56,962 nt of DNA, from the NCBI GenBank assembly GCA_910587695.1, contig CAJUNC010000016.1, positions 1 through 56,962 on the forward strand, read 5' to 3'. This DNA comes from an uncultured Lactobacillus sp. Its GTDB lineage: Bacteria > Bacillota > Bacilli > Lactobacillales > Lactobacillaceae. Below are positions 43,194 through 52,486 of this stretch, piece by piece. A program made the translations under genes and the position numbers. A model generated the notes under the pieces. The model was not told the origin of the DNA, did not search any database, and saw nothing but the letters and a program-made list of their open reading frames with translations. The number at the start of each line of letters is the position of its first letter. Position 1 is the first letter of the stretch.

Positions 43194-43313
43194 ATGACAC
43201 GTCGTAATGATTCCAAGCTCGAACATCGGCTTGAAGAAAACCGTCTAAACGATGCTAGACGTCGTGAAAACGAAGAAAAAGAACAAGAAGCTAAAAAGCA
43301 TCGCGAAAAATGA
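43194..43313 (+). CDS. 39-residue highly charged helical protein
   Basis: MTRRNDSKLEHRLEEN at the start and KEQEAKKHREK at the end: almost wholly Arg, Lys, Glu, Asp, Asn, predicted to be one long helix. It has its own promoter, a GGGAAG ribosome binding site and a dedicated terminator, so it is very likely expressed. The family is unrecognised. It could bind RNA or ribosomes, but that is only a guess from composition. Confidence 0.75.
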   Translation: MTRRNDSKLEHRLEENRLNDARRRENEEKEQEAKKHREK

Positions 43314-43326
43314 TCCTTGATGCTAT

Positions 43327-43360
43327 AAAAAAGTCCGAAATTAAAATTCGGACTTTTTTA
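43327..43360 (+). terminator. Terminator of the 39-residue protein gene
   Basis: AAAAAGTCCGAA pairs with TTCGGACTTTTT and is followed by a T-run. Confidence 0.88.
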
Positions 43361-43384
43361 CATATTTAGAAAGTAGATGATCAA

Positions 43385-44743
43385 ATGGAGCTCACAGAAA
43401 CTAAGCGAAAACTATTTATTTTTACCCTATTGGCAGGGACCTTTACCATGTCGATCAGTCAATCAGCACTTTCAACTGCTTATCCTGCCTTGATGCACTT
43501 CTTTACTGTTGATGCCGCAACGATTCAATGGTTGACGACAGGCTTTATGTTAATGATGTGCGTGATGATACCAGTCAGCCCATGGCTTCTCAGTAATATT
43601 TCTTTTAAACATCTCTATCTCAGTGTCTTAGCCCTCTTTGGGATCGGCACCTTAATGATAATTTTTGCCCCAACTTTTTGGCTCGCACTATTAGGGCGCT
43701 TGTTAGAGGCTACTGCTGTCGGCATCTTGTTTCCGTCATTTCAAACTATCTTGATGACGATCACTCCTAAAAACAAGCGCGGACAAACTATGGGAGTTGC
43801 TGGTTTAGTCATGGGTTCAGCCTTAGCTGTTGGGCCGATCATCTCTGGGATCGTCTTAAATTTTTTACGTTGGCAAGATCTCTTTTGGCTATTTTGCTTT
43901 TTAATGCTCGTGATCTTCTTGGTCGCTTGTGTGACGATCAGTGATGTCATGGAGCGTAAGCCATCCCAATTAGATGTTTGCTCTTTATTCTATGAAGGAT
44001 CTGGGCTATGCATGGTGCTATATGCACTTACTGCCTTTAAAGATCCCACCCACTTTCTATCAAGTGCTTTACTCTTACTTTCAGGCCTTGGTTTACTGAT
44101 AGCATTTTGCCATCGTCAACTAAAACTGACTGAACCACTCCTAGAATTGCGGATCGTTAAATATTTAGATTTTGATATTGGGCTATTGCTAACAGGGCTT
44201 TCTTACGTTTCCTTGATCGTAGTCACGATCGTTTTTCCGCTCTATTATCAAAAGATCCTCGGTCTAAGTCCGTTAGCTTCTGGGCTTTCCTTGGTCTTAC
44301 CTGCTGTTTTACTGAGCATATTAAATCCTGTGACCGGTAAGCTGTCCGATAAATGGGGCTTTAAACCTGTTCTTTTGATCGGAGTCTGCATGTTGCTCAG
44401 TGGCTGGGCTGGATCGCTCTTATGGCAAGATCACCTTGGACTACCGCTCTTGATCGTCTTTTCAATGATGATCGAAGGGGGCAACGCCTTTGTCATGATG
44501 CCTGCTACAACTCTGGGAGCTAATTCCGTCCCTAAAAACTTGATCTCACATGCAACTGCACTAACGACTACGATCCGCCAGCTACTTGGTAGTCTAGGTG
44601 TCATGGTCGCGACTCTATTGTTAAGCAGTGCCGGTCAAAGTATCACCCAAAAATCAAGCTATTCACGCGTCTTTATCTGCTTTTTACTCATTGAAGCCAT
44701 AGCTTTAATCTTAGCGTTACGCTTAAAAGAAGTTAAAAAATAA
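43385..44743 (+). CDS. MFS drug exporter, DHA2 (14-helix) type
   Basis: A 452-residue membrane protein with about 14 hydrophobic segments. It has ALSTAYPALMHFF and QWLTTGFMLMMCVMIPVSPWL in helices 1-2, LGRLLEATAVGILFPSFQTI in helix 4 and GVAGLVMGSALAVGPIISGIV (antiporter motif C) in helix 5, as in EmrB/QacA drug:proton antiporters. The ribosome binding site is weak. No regulator is adjacent. The substrate is not predictable. Confidence 0.88.
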   Translation: MELTETKRKLFIFTLLAGTFTMSISQSALSTAYPALMHFFTVDAATIQWLTTGFMLMMCVMIPVSPWLLSNISFKHLYLSVLALFGIGTLMIIFAPTFWLALLGRLLEATAVGILFPSFQTILMTITPKNKRGQTMGVAGLVMGSALAVGPIISGIVLNFLRWQDLFWLFCFLMLVIFLVACVTISDVMERKPSQLDVCSLFYEGSGLCMVLYALTAFKDPTHFLSSALLLLSGLGLLIAFCHRQLKLTEPLLELRIVKYLDFDIGLLLTGLSYVSLIVVTIVFPLYYQKILGLSPLASGLSLVLPAVLLSILNPVTGKLSDKWGFKPVLLIGVCMLLSGWAGSLLWQDHLGLPLLIVFSMMIEGGNAFVMMPATTLGANSVPKNLISHATALTTTIRQLLGSLGVMVATLLLSSAGQSITQKSSYSRVFICFLLIEAIALILALRLKEVKK

Positions 44744-44784
44744 GCTAGGAGAGACCCATGCAAGTGGGTGCTCCTAGCTTATTT
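44738..44784 (+). terminator. Terminator of the MFS gene
   Basis: AAATAAGCTAGGAG pairs with CTCCTAGCTTATTT, with an inner GACCCA/TGGGTG pairing. Confidence 0.85.
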
Positions 44785-44852
44785 GTTGTTTCAAAAAATT
44801 AAATCTCGGTACCTAAGATCCTAATAAGGATCGGCGATGATCGATTCATCGC

Positions 44853-45086
44853 TTAATCAAAATCTAAAATGATATTATTGGTCAAAACGTCGGTGTAACT
44901 ATATGATACGCGTTCAACGGCATTTTCTTCGTGACTTAATTCTACGATAAATACAGCGGGGAAAGTTTCCCGCAAGATCCCATGACGTTTAGTAACTTTT
45001 TTGCGTCCGACATGGGACGTTACCGTTAAACCAGCGCCAATGCAATTGTCGAGCTTGCTTTTGATTTTTACTAATGTAGTTGGCAA
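44853..45086 (-). CDS. veg: Veg-like protein
   Basis: A 77-residue protein starting MPTTLVKIKSKLDNCIGAGL with VTSHVGRKKVTKRHGILRETFPAVFIVEL, characteristic of the Veg/DUF1021 family. In B. subtilis it lies just past ksgA, as here. It has been linked there to biofilm matrix expression; the molecular role is unclear. Confidence 0.88.
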   Translation of the reverse strand: MPTTLVKIKSKLDNCIGAGLTVTSHVGRKKVTKRHGILRETFPAVFIVELSHEENAVERVSYSYTDVLTNNIILDFD

Positions 45087-45178
45087 TACGCTTCACCTCT
45101 CTGTGTAGAGCATTGTAACATAATTTTACAAAAAACGCAATTATACCATACCCGAACAAACACTTCAATATTTAAAAG

Positions 45179-46075
45179 TTATTTTTTGACGATTTTTTCA
45201 GCGACTAAAGCATCAGCCAATTCGATCATTTGTGCGATCGTTAACTTTTCAGCACGGATCCCTGGTTCGATTTTGACCTTAGCTAAAGCTGTCTGCATCT
45301 TTTCTTTGATCTCAGGGGCCTTACCATACATTCCTTGCAAATTATTCCAAAGACTCTTGCGTCGATGTAAAAAGATGCCTTTGACCATTTGCTTGAAGAA
45401 CTTTTCATCAACTGGCTGATAGGTTTGAACGTTTTTTTTCTCTAATACAATGATCGCAGAATCAACTTTAGGTTGAGGAATGAAGACCGTTTTAGGCACG
45501 ATGAAAGCTACTTTAGCATCCATCTCGTATTGCACCGCCACACTCAAAGAACCGTAATCTTTGGTCCCTGGAACGGCAGCTAAACGATCAGCCACTTCTT
45601 TTTGCATCATCACAACGATACGCTCAAAATCAACTGGTGCTTCCAACAGATGTAAAATGATCGGTGTCGTAATGTAATATGGTAAATTAGCCACCAACTT
45701 GATCTTATGCTTTCCATCAAAATTTTTAGCGATCAATTCCACTAGATCGGCTTTAAGTACATCTTGATGAACGACTGTCACGTTATCATAAGGTGCCAAA
45801 GTATCAGCTAAAACAGGGATCAAACGGTCATCGATCTCTAGTGCCATGACTTGATGTGCATTCTTAGCCAGCTGTTCAGTCAAAGCCCCGATCCCTGGTC
45901 CGATCTCGATCACGTCATCTTCTGGCGTTACATCAGCAGCGGCCACGATCTTATTTAAAATATTGATATCAGTTAAAAAGTTTTGGCCTAAACTCTTTTT
46001 AAACGTCAGACCATAACTCTCCATGATCGCCCGCGTTCTAGTTGGTGAGGCGATCTCTGGTAATTGATTATTCAT
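45179..46075 (-). CDS. rsmA: 16S rRNA dimethyladenosine transferase
   Basis: A 298-residue KsgA enzyme dimethylating two adjacent adenines near the 3' end of 16S rRNA. It has SLGQNFLTDINILNKIV, the SAM motif VIEIGPGIGALTEQLA and the catalytic NLPYYITTPIILHLL. It overlaps the rnmV end by eight bases; the two genes are the usual rRNA-processing pair. Confidence 0.97.
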   Translation of the reverse strand: MNNQLPEIASPTRTRAIMESYGLTFKKSLGQNFLTDINILNKIVAAADVTPEDDVIEIGPGIGALTEQLAKNAHQVMALEIDDRLIPVLADTLAPYDNVTVVHQDVLKADLVELIAKNFDGKHKIKLVANLPYYITTPIILHLLEAPVDFERIVVMMQKEVADRLAAVPGTKDYGSLSVAVQYEMDAKVAFIVPKTVFIPQPKVDSAIIVLEKKNVQTYQPVDEKFFKQMVKGIFLHRRKSLWNNLQGMYGKAPEIKEKMQTALAKVKIEPGIRAEKLTIAQMIELADALVAEKIVKK

Positions 46076-46649
46076 CGATTTTCCCTTCCTCTACTTGTTC
46101 TAAATATCTTAGTGCAGCGGCAAATTCTTCTGGTGTGATCTGAAAGAGCTTCAACCGCTTATAGAGTTGTTTTCCGTTGACATAGCCGATCCGCAAATAT
46201 TCGCCCAAGATCTGGCGTTTGATCTTGGCCTTAGGTCCTGATATCAAGCCCGCTACTGCTAGATCTTCACGACTGATCATTGGGATCGCATCTGGCTCTT
46301 CTGTATATAAATTACGTAAAGCTTCTCTGATCGCCTCTGGATCAGCATGTTCAACGCCAAGACTGCCCTTGTGATCTGGAGTAGCAGCTTTTTTAGTCAA
46401 AAAAGCATGCTTGACCCCTGGAACGGCTTCTTGGATGATCTTACGGATCTTTTCACCTGAAAAATCAGGGTCTGTAAAGACGATGACTCCGCGTTTATCA
46501 TGCAATTCTTCGATCTGGGCTAGTGTCTCATCACTGATCGCAGATCCTCTAGTTTCAAGAGTATCTGCATTGACGGCTAAATTGATCCGCTTGGTATCAT
46601 CTTTACCTTCAACAACGATAACTTCTTTGATCTTCATCTTATCTGTCAT
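46068..46649 (-). CDS. rnmV: Ribonuclease M5
   Basis: A 193-residue Toprim nuclease that matures 5S rRNA. It has IKEVIVVEGKDDTKRI (Toprim Glu), VIVFTDPDFSGEKIR (DxD motif) and VGHEHADPEAI-like sequence reading GVEHADPEAI. Start and stop overlap neighbouring genes (four bases with tatD), so it belongs to the metG-tatD-rnmV-rsmA run. Confidence 0.96.
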   Translation of the reverse strand: MTDKMKIKEVIVVEGKDDTKRINLAVNADTLETRGSAISDETLAQIEELHDKRGVIVFTDPDFSGEKIRKIIQEAVPGVKHAFLTKKAATPDHKGSLGVEHADPEAIREALRNLYTEEPDAIPMISREDLAVAGLISGPKAKIKRQILGEYLRIGYVNGKQLYKRLKLFQITPEEFAAALRYLEQVEEGKIDE

Positions 46650-47413
46650 TTTATCTTCAACACTTTCTTTGCATTAGCAGTTGTGATCTGCGCTAATTTT
46701 TCAGGCGCTATTTGCCTTTCTTTAGCTAAAAATTCTAAAGTATAGCGGGTCATTGCTGGTTCATTGATCTTACCCCGAAATGGCATTGGTGTCAGATAAG
46801 GTGCATCTGTTTCGACTAACATATGCTCCAATGGTGTCACCAAAGCTGCCTGTTTAACTTCCTTAGCATTACCAAAAGTCACGACACCACTAAATGACAA
46901 TTCCATCCCTAAGTCCAAAAATTTTTCGGCCCAGTTTGCATCCCCGTTAAAACTGTGCATGATCCCACCGATCTTTGCGATATCTGCTCCTTTCAAGATC
47001 TCATAACAGTCCGCGATAGCATCTCGATCATGGATGCTTATCGGAAGTTGTAATTCATGTGCGAGCTTTACTTGACGTTCAAAAACTTCCCATTGGACTT
47101 TTTTAGGTACATCACAGTGATAATCAAGCCCGATCTCCCCGAGTGCCTTTACTTTCGGGTGCGCCAAGACTTCGCATAATTTTTTTTCAAAGTTTGCATC
47201 ATAGTCTAAAGCACTTTCGGGATGACAGCCAAATGCCCCATAAATATTTAGATATTTTTCAACTAGATCAAGCATTCGCTCCGTACTCGGGGTATCGTAA
47301 CTGATAACTAACATTTCAGTCACATCTAAAGCTTTTGCCCGCTCGATCACATCAGGAATGTCATTTTTAAATTCAGTAGCATTGATATGGGTATGTGAAT
47401 CAAAAATCTCCAT
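46646..47413 (-). CDS. TatD-family metal-dependent hydrolase
   Basis: A 255-residue amidohydrolase-fold enzyme with DSHTHIN near the start, GEIGLDYH, ISIHDRDA, IMHSFNGD and VETDAPYLTP, supplying the metal ligands of TatD (YabD) DNases. It lies between metG and rnmV as in B. subtilis. Confidence 0.95.
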   Translation of the reverse strand: MEIFDSHTHINATEFKNDIPDVIERAKALDVTEMLVISYDTPSTERMLDLVEKYLNIYGAFGCHPESALDYDANFEKKLCEVLAHPKVKALGEIGLDYHCDVPKKVQWEVFERQVKLAHELQLPISIHDRDAIADCYEILKGADIAKIGGIMHSFNGDANWAEKFLDLGMELSFSGVVTFGNAKEVKQAALVTPLEHMLVETDAPYLTPMPFRGKINEPAMTRYTLEFLAKERQIAPEKLAQITTANAKKVLKIK

Positions 47414-47472
47414 TTTTTTCCTTTCTTACGCTAAAAGGCACACGGTCAGCCCATGTGCCTCCTACCACTTAA

Positions 47473-49503
47473 TTAGCCAACTAATGATCCGACTGGGATC
47501 TCATCGGAAACGGTTATCAATTGCACTGTATCACCAAATTCAGCTGATAAGAGCATCCCTTGGCTGATCTCGCCACGCATCTTACGTGGTTGTAAGTTCG
47601 TTACTGCGATCACTTTTTTACCGATCAATTTTTCTGGTTCAGGATACCATTGCGCGATACCTGAGAGGATCTGACGTTCACCTTCATCACCTGCATCCAA
47701 TCGGAATTTTAGTAACTTATCAGCACCCTTGACCCGAGAAACATCCTTGATCAAAGCCACCCGTTGTTCAATTTTATCAAACTTATCAAACTTGATCTCT
47801 TTTTTCGTTGACTTAAGTTCTGTCTTTTCAGGATCAAATTCAGCTTGAGCTTTTGTAGCTTCTTGCATTGCTTTGCGCCCTTTTTGTTTTTCATTTTTAG
47901 TCATCTTAGACTTGATGTATTCAACTTCAGCTTCGATATCTAAACGTGGGAAGATCGGTGTTCCCTTCTTAACAACAGTCGTATTTTCTGGGAGAGCAAA
48001 ATAGTCCACCCCGTTGATAGACATATTTTCTAATGGCAGACCTAATTGGGTAAAGATCTCCTTTGGTGCATGTGTCATCACTGGTTGCAACAAGATCGCG
48101 ATCAAACGTAAACTTGCGGCCAAGTGAGCTAAGACACTGTCCAACTCTTTGGCTTTAGCCTCATCTTTAGCCAAGACCCATGGTTCGGTCTCGTCGATGT
48201 ACTTGTTAGAACGTGAAACAAACTTCCATAGTGCTTCTAAAGCTAATGCAAAATGCGCTTGATCCATGTTAGTTTCGTATTCAGTGATCGCTTCTTTAGC
48301 TGATTTTTCTAAATCTAGGTCAAATGCAGTAACATTTGAAGTCAACGTTGGGATCACGCCCCCACGATACTTATTGATCATCGCAACAGTCCGGTTCAAT
48401 AAGTTCCCTAAATCATTAGCCAAGTCGTAGTTGATCTTTTGTACAAAATCTTCTGGCGTGAAGATCCCATCATTGCCAAACGGAACAGCACGCATTAAGT
48501 AATAACGTAATGCATCTAACCCATAGCGTTTAGTCAACATTTCTGGATAGACCACATTGCCCTTGGACTTAGACATCTTACCGTCACGCATGACTAACCA
48601 ACCATGACCGATAATATGTTTTGGCAATGGCAGATCTAAAGCCATCAAAATGATCGGCCAGTAGATCGTATGGAAACGAACGATCTCTTTACCCACCATA
48701 TGAACATCAGCTGGCCAATACTTGTTGAAAAGTTCTTGATCCTTGCTACCATAGCCTAAAGCTGTAATATAGTTGCACAAAGCATCGATCCAAACGTAGA
48801 CCACGTGTTTTGGATCATTTGGCACTTTAATGCCCCAATCAAAACTAGTCCGTGTGATCGCTAAGTCTTCCAAGCCAGGCTTGATGAAATTGTTCAACAT
48901 TTCATTTTTACGACTTTGTGGAATGATGAAATCTGGATGTTCATTGTAGTATTCAACTAGACGATCAGCATATTTGCTCATCTTGAAGAAATATGATTCT
49001 TCTTCGACCAATTGAACTTCATGCCCAGATGGAGCCTTCCCACCGATCATATTGCCCTGTTCATCACGATAAACTTCGGCTAATTGTGATTCCGTAAAGT
49101 ATTCTTCATCAGAAACAGAATACCAACCCTTGTAAGAGCCAAGATAGATATCGCCTTTATCCAAAAGTTTTTGGAAGACCTTTTGGATCGCTTCTTCATG
49201 ATATTTATCTGTTGTTCGGATAAATTTATCATTTGTGATCTCAAGTTCTTGCCATAATTTTTGGATCGATCCAGCCATCATATCAACATATTCTTTAGGC
49301 GTCATGTTCAAGTCTTGTGCTTTTTGTTCGATCTTTAGCCCATGTTCATCTGTCCCTGTCAAAAAGAAGACATCAAAATCTTGCAGACGTTTGTAACGTG
49401 CTAAAACATCGCAAGCGATCGTTGTATATGAGTTACCGATGTGTAGCTTTCCTGATGGGTAATAGATCGGCGTTGTAATGTAATATGTCTGTTTATCAGC
49501 CAT
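47473..49503 (-). CDS. metG: Methionyl-tRNA synthetase
   Basis: A 676-residue class I synthetase. It has the HIGH-type motif KLHIGNSYT, KMSKSKGNV and a C-terminal tRNA-binding OB fold (FDKIEQRVALIKDVSRVKGADK) for dimerisation. AAAGGA lies 12 bases upstream of the ATG. An extended -10 (TGTTATACT) around 49577-49585 may be its promoter. No T-box leader is visible in the 126-base gap. Confidence 0.97.
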   Translation of the reverse strand: MADKQTYYITTPIYYPSGKLHIGNSYTTIACDVLARYKRLQDFDVFFLTGTDEHGLKIEQKAQDLNMTPKEYVDMMAGSIQKLWQELEITNDKFIRTTDKYHEEAIQKVFQKLLDKGDIYLGSYKGWYSVSDEEYFTESQLAEVYRDEQGNMIGGKAPSGHEVQLVEEESYFFKMSKYADRLVEYYNEHPDFIIPQSRKNEMLNNFIKPGLEDLAITRTSFDWGIKVPNDPKHVVYVWIDALCNYITALGYGSKDQELFNKYWPADVHMVGKEIVRFHTIYWPIILMALDLPLPKHIIGHGWLVMRDGKMSKSKGNVVYPEMLTKRYGLDALRYYLMRAVPFGNDGIFTPEDFVQKINYDLANDLGNLLNRTVAMINKYRGGVIPTLTSNVTAFDLDLEKSAKEAITEYETNMDQAHFALALEALWKFVSRSNKYIDETEPWVLAKDEAKAKELDSVLAHLAASLRLIAILLQPVMTHAPKEIFTQLGLPLENMSINGVDYFALPENTTVVKKGTPIFPRLDIEAEVEYIKSKMTKNEKQKGRKAMQEATKAQAEFDPEKTELKSTKKEIKFDKFDKIEQRVALIKDVSRVKGADKLLKFRLDAGDEGERQILSGIAQWYPEPEKLIGKKVIAVTNLQPRKMRGEISQGMLLSAEFGDTVQLITVSDEIPVGSLVG

Positions 49504-49629
49504 TAACTAGTCATTTCCTTTCGCTTAAAACTGCTATTAGTGCAAGTTTATCATCGTCAAATTTTCAATAAAAATAGTATAACATAACCACGTACCTATT
49601 ATTAGTTGTTTCAAGCAAAAAAACAAAGA

Positions 49630-50127
49630 CTAGGCATATTTATGTGCAATTTTGCCACAAGTAGCAGCTACGATCGCGGCCAAGAGATCATCGATAAAGG
49701 TATTGACGTGTTCTGGACTCGTATCGAATTTCTTGATGATCCCAGATTTCACACGGTCAAAGTATCCAAAATTGGTAGCTCCGATCGTGCCGTAGATATT
49801 GGCGATCTGTAAGGCTAAAGTTTCATCGACACCAAAAACTCCCGAATCATTTTCGATGATCTCAGCTAATGGTGAAGCCACTTTTCCTTCTTCTGTCAAA
49901 CGATCGAGCTCTAACATGACCATCGCATTATTCAATAATTCCCGCTTGTGCATCACATCATTGACATCTTTTTTGCATTCTTCTAAGGTCAAGCCTAATT
50001 CAAAATCCTTTTGGGTCTCATAGACTAATTGTGCTAGTTTATCCAGATCGACTCCGCGTTTGGCTAAACGTTCAACTACAAAAGCATGTGCTTTAGTATC
50101 CGGATACTTAAAATCTTTTTGATACAT
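49630..50127 (-). CDS. Phosphatidylglycerophosphatase A-related protein
   Basis: A 165-residue protein of the PgpA/YutG family. It contains IYGTIGATNFGYFDRVKSGII and FIDDLLAAIVAATCGKIAH, the C-terminal pattern of that family. Unlike Gram-negative PgpA it has few long hydrophobic segments. In the family the enzyme dephosphorylates phosphatidylglycerophosphate; activity here is unproven. It starts 16 bases after the HELLH protein gene. Confidence 0.78.
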   Translation of the reverse strand: MYQKDFKYPDTKAHAFVVERLAKRGVDLDKLAQLVYETQKDFELGLTLEECKKDVNDVMHKRELLNNAMVMLELDRLTEEGKVASPLAEIIENDSGVFGVDETLALQIANIYGTIGATNFGYFDRVKSGIIKKFDTSPEHVNTFIDDLLAAIVAATCGKIAHKYA

Positions 50128-50143
50128 TTAGATCCCTTCTTTT

Positions 50144-51100
50144 TTAACGTAATAAATATTCGACACCAAGTTCTTCTAAAAGTTGCTTGACGGGCATCGC
50201 ATACAGTTTTTTGAATCCTTCTGCTGGCTCTTTACCTAGATCAGGTAGAATAAACGTATTTTGACCATCGACCTTAAAACGTCCAACATAAGCTGTTTTA
50301 AACGTTAGATTTTCTTGCCATGGAGTGTGATAAAACTCAAACAATGCACTAGTTTCTAAACGTAATTGCCGCTCGCTCAAGACTGGTGTCAAAGTGATAA
50401 AATCATTTAACTGCATCGCTAATAAGTTCCAATCACCCAACTGCTTGTCAAATGATTTCCATAGACGTACTACCCCACGCCGTAGTTCAAAAGCTGTTTT
50501 TAATGGCTTTTCAGTCATGAGTGCGTAAAGTTTCTGCGCTGCTGCTAAAGAGAGAGGATAATTCTCTTTAAATTTAGGTAAAACATAATCGAGATCATCT
50601 GCATAAAAAACCAGAGCATCTAATAAAGTCACCGTTCTTAAAACCATCCACTCGTCTCTTTTTCCTTTCGGTTCGGGCTTTAAGATCGCTAAGACTCCCT
50701 TTAAATATAACTCTTCGATCCTATCATCGATAAACCCTAACTTTCGCTGCTTAGCATAAACTTTTGTATGCAAGACCGTATCATACAGGTCGATCCCCGC
50801 CACCATAAATTTATGATCTCTATTGCTATCACCTGTCGTCAAGTTAAAAGCAACTTGCGGTGTATTTTCAAACATCAATAAAAAGTGGAGCAATTCATGT
50901 GCGATCGTATAGTCCGGTTCGGTCTGATCATAAACATCGATCTTTAATTTTCCCCCATGAAGATAGTGTTGAGCTTGATCATGGCGAAGATAACCCGCCT
51001 TTTTTGGATCTTTAAACTCGATCTCAACACCAGCGGGAAACTTCTCTTCAACTTTTTTGATCAATTCTTTTGTTCTAGTTGCTAATTCATTTTTCTTCAC
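50144..51100 (-). CDS. HELLH-containing protein (IpaB/EvcA-type in lactobacilli)
   Basis: A 318-residue cytosolic protein with a metallopeptidase-like YTIAHELLHFLLMFE at about residue 85 and DRIEELYLKG further on, a possible third ligand. I recall similar lactobacillus proteins labelled IpaB/EvcA family, a name that does not explain function. It overlaps mvaA by 14 bases and precedes the PgpA-like gene, so it is co-translated with lipid and isoprenoid genes. A zinc peptidase is suggested but unproven. Confidence 0.65.
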   Translation of the reverse strand: MKKNELATRTKELIKKVEEKFPAGVEIEFKDPKKAGYLRHDQAQHYLHGGKLKIDVYDQTEPDYTIAHELLHFLLMFENTPQVAFNLTTGDSNRDHKFMVAGIDLYDTVLHTKVYAKQRKLGFIDDRIEELYLKGVLAILKPEPKGKRDEWMVLRTVTLLDALVFYADDLDYVLPKFKENYPLSLAAAQKLYALMTEKPLKTAFELRRGVVRLWKSFDKQLGDWNLLAMQLNDFITLTPVLSERQLRLETSALFEFYHTPWQENLTFKTAYVGRFKVDGQNTFILPDLGKEPAEGFKKLYAMPVKQLLEELGVEYLLR

Positions 51101-52361
51101 GTTTTATTCCTCTAATCTCTTCTAAGATCTGTGTGGCTGTAGCTGAGTCACGCGCTTGTCTAGCTAATAACCCATCTACGACTGCTGCCACTTCCTCTGG
51201 TCTAGCACCAACAGCGATCGCTAGACTCTTTAATTGTAATTTCATATGCCCTTTTTGGATCCCATCTGTCACCAAAGCATGCAAGGCTGCCAAATTTTGT
51301 CCTAGTCCGACTGCTGCTACGATCTTTTCCAGTTCCTTAGCATCTTGAAGGTCTAATAAACGCTGATTGACCTTAACTAAAGGAACGATCGCGATCGATC
51401 CTCCGACTGTTGCTAACGGTAATGGCAGTTCTAAACTTCCGATCAACTTACTGTCTTTTACTTCCCATGTGCTCAAACCTTGATAACTACCATTGCGTGC
51501 AGCATAGGCGTGTGCTCCGGCCTCGATCGCACGCCAATCATTACCACTTGCGATCACAACTGCATCGATCCCATTCATGATCCCTTTATTATGCGTTGTG
51601 GCACGATACGGATCTAATTTGGCCAGTCTGCTAGCTGAAGCGATCTTTTGGGCGATCTTTTCACCAGGCATGTTTTTTTTGGTCAATTCAGATACTGGGA
51701 TCGCACAAGTTACCTTGACTAAGCAACGTGTAGCATAGTTGGATAAGATACTGATCAAGATCTCAGCTTCAAATTTACTTCTCAGATGATCAGCGCAAGC
51801 TTCTAACATCGTATTTAGCATATTAGCCCCCATCGCCTCTTTGACATCAACGACTAGATCGATCGAGACTAGATCGAAAGCTAAGATCCTAACTTTGATC
51901 TCACGGGCCCCACCACCACGTTTAACGATCGACGGATGGGCAGCATTTGCTAGTTGCAACAATTCAGCTTGAGAATCTTTGACCAAACGAGCTAGTTTCT
52001 TGGCATCTTTAACTTGTTCAACAACGATCTGACCGATCATCAAGCGTTCCTTTAATTCACTTTTAAAACCACCACTGCGTTTAACGATTGATGCTCCATG
52101 GCTAGCAGCTGCGATCACAGATGGTTCTTCTGTTACCATCGGGATCAAATACTCTTTGCCATCGATCACATAATTTAAGGCTAACCCCTCTGGAAGTTGG
52201 TATTGGGTGAGATAATTCTCGATCATCGTATCACCTAATTCAAAGTTTAGCTGTGGGTCCTTTAAAATTTCTAGCTCGGCTTTGGTCAATTTTTTTTGTT
52301 GTTTTAAGATCTCTAAGCGCGTCGCTTGATCTTTTTGATAATATTTACTAAATCCGTTCAT
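51087..52361 (-). CDS. mvaA: Hydroxymethylglutaryl-CoA reductase, class II
   Basis: A 424-residue enzyme of the mevalonate pathway. It has EEPSVIAAASHGASIVKRSGGF (catalytic Glu), KEAMGANMLNTMLEA, THNKGIMNGIDAVVIASGNDWRA (catalytic Lys and Asp) and IQKGHMKLQ (catalytic His). It reduces HMG-CoA to mevalonate for undecaprenol and other isoprenoids. It heads the mvaA-HELLH-pgpA unit. Confidence 0.95.
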   Translation of the reverse strand: MNGFSKYYQKDQATRLEILKQQKKLTKAELEILKDPQLNFELGDTMIENYLTQYQLPEGLALNYVIDGKEYLIPMVTEEPSVIAAASHGASIVKRSGGFKSELKERLMIGQIVVEQVKDAKKLARLVKDSQAELLQLANAAHPSIVKRGGGAREIKVRILAFDLVSIDLVVDVKEAMGANMLNTMLEACADHLRSKFEAEILISILSNYATRCLVKVTCAIPVSELTKKNMPGEKIAQKIASASRLAKLDPYRATTHNKGIMNGIDAVVIASGNDWRAIEAGAHAYAARNGSYQGLSTWEVKDSKLIGSLELPLPLATVGGSIAIVPLVKVNQRLLDLQDAKELEKIVAAVGLGQNLAALHALVTDGIQKGHMKLQLKSLAIAVGARPEEVAAVVDGLLARQARDSATATQILEEIRGIKREEK

Positions 52362-52442
52362 ACCTATTCCTCAGATCTTTATTCAATTATCCGTTAGACC
52401 CTTTTAGTTTAAGCATTATCACTTAAAAATACAAGTAACAAA

Positions 52443-52473
52443 CAAAAAGCAAGGGACGTAATGCTCCCTTGCT
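52443..52473 (-). terminator. Terminator of the M26-like protease gene
   Basis: Minus strand AGCAAGGGA pairs with TCCCTTGCT and is followed by TTTTTG. Confidence 0.88.
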
Positions 52474-52486
52474 CAAAATATCTGGC

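Noticed and set aside
49504..49629. Possible T-box leader before metG
   Set aside because: The gap is only 126 bases and no T-box consensus or specifier hairpin is visible.
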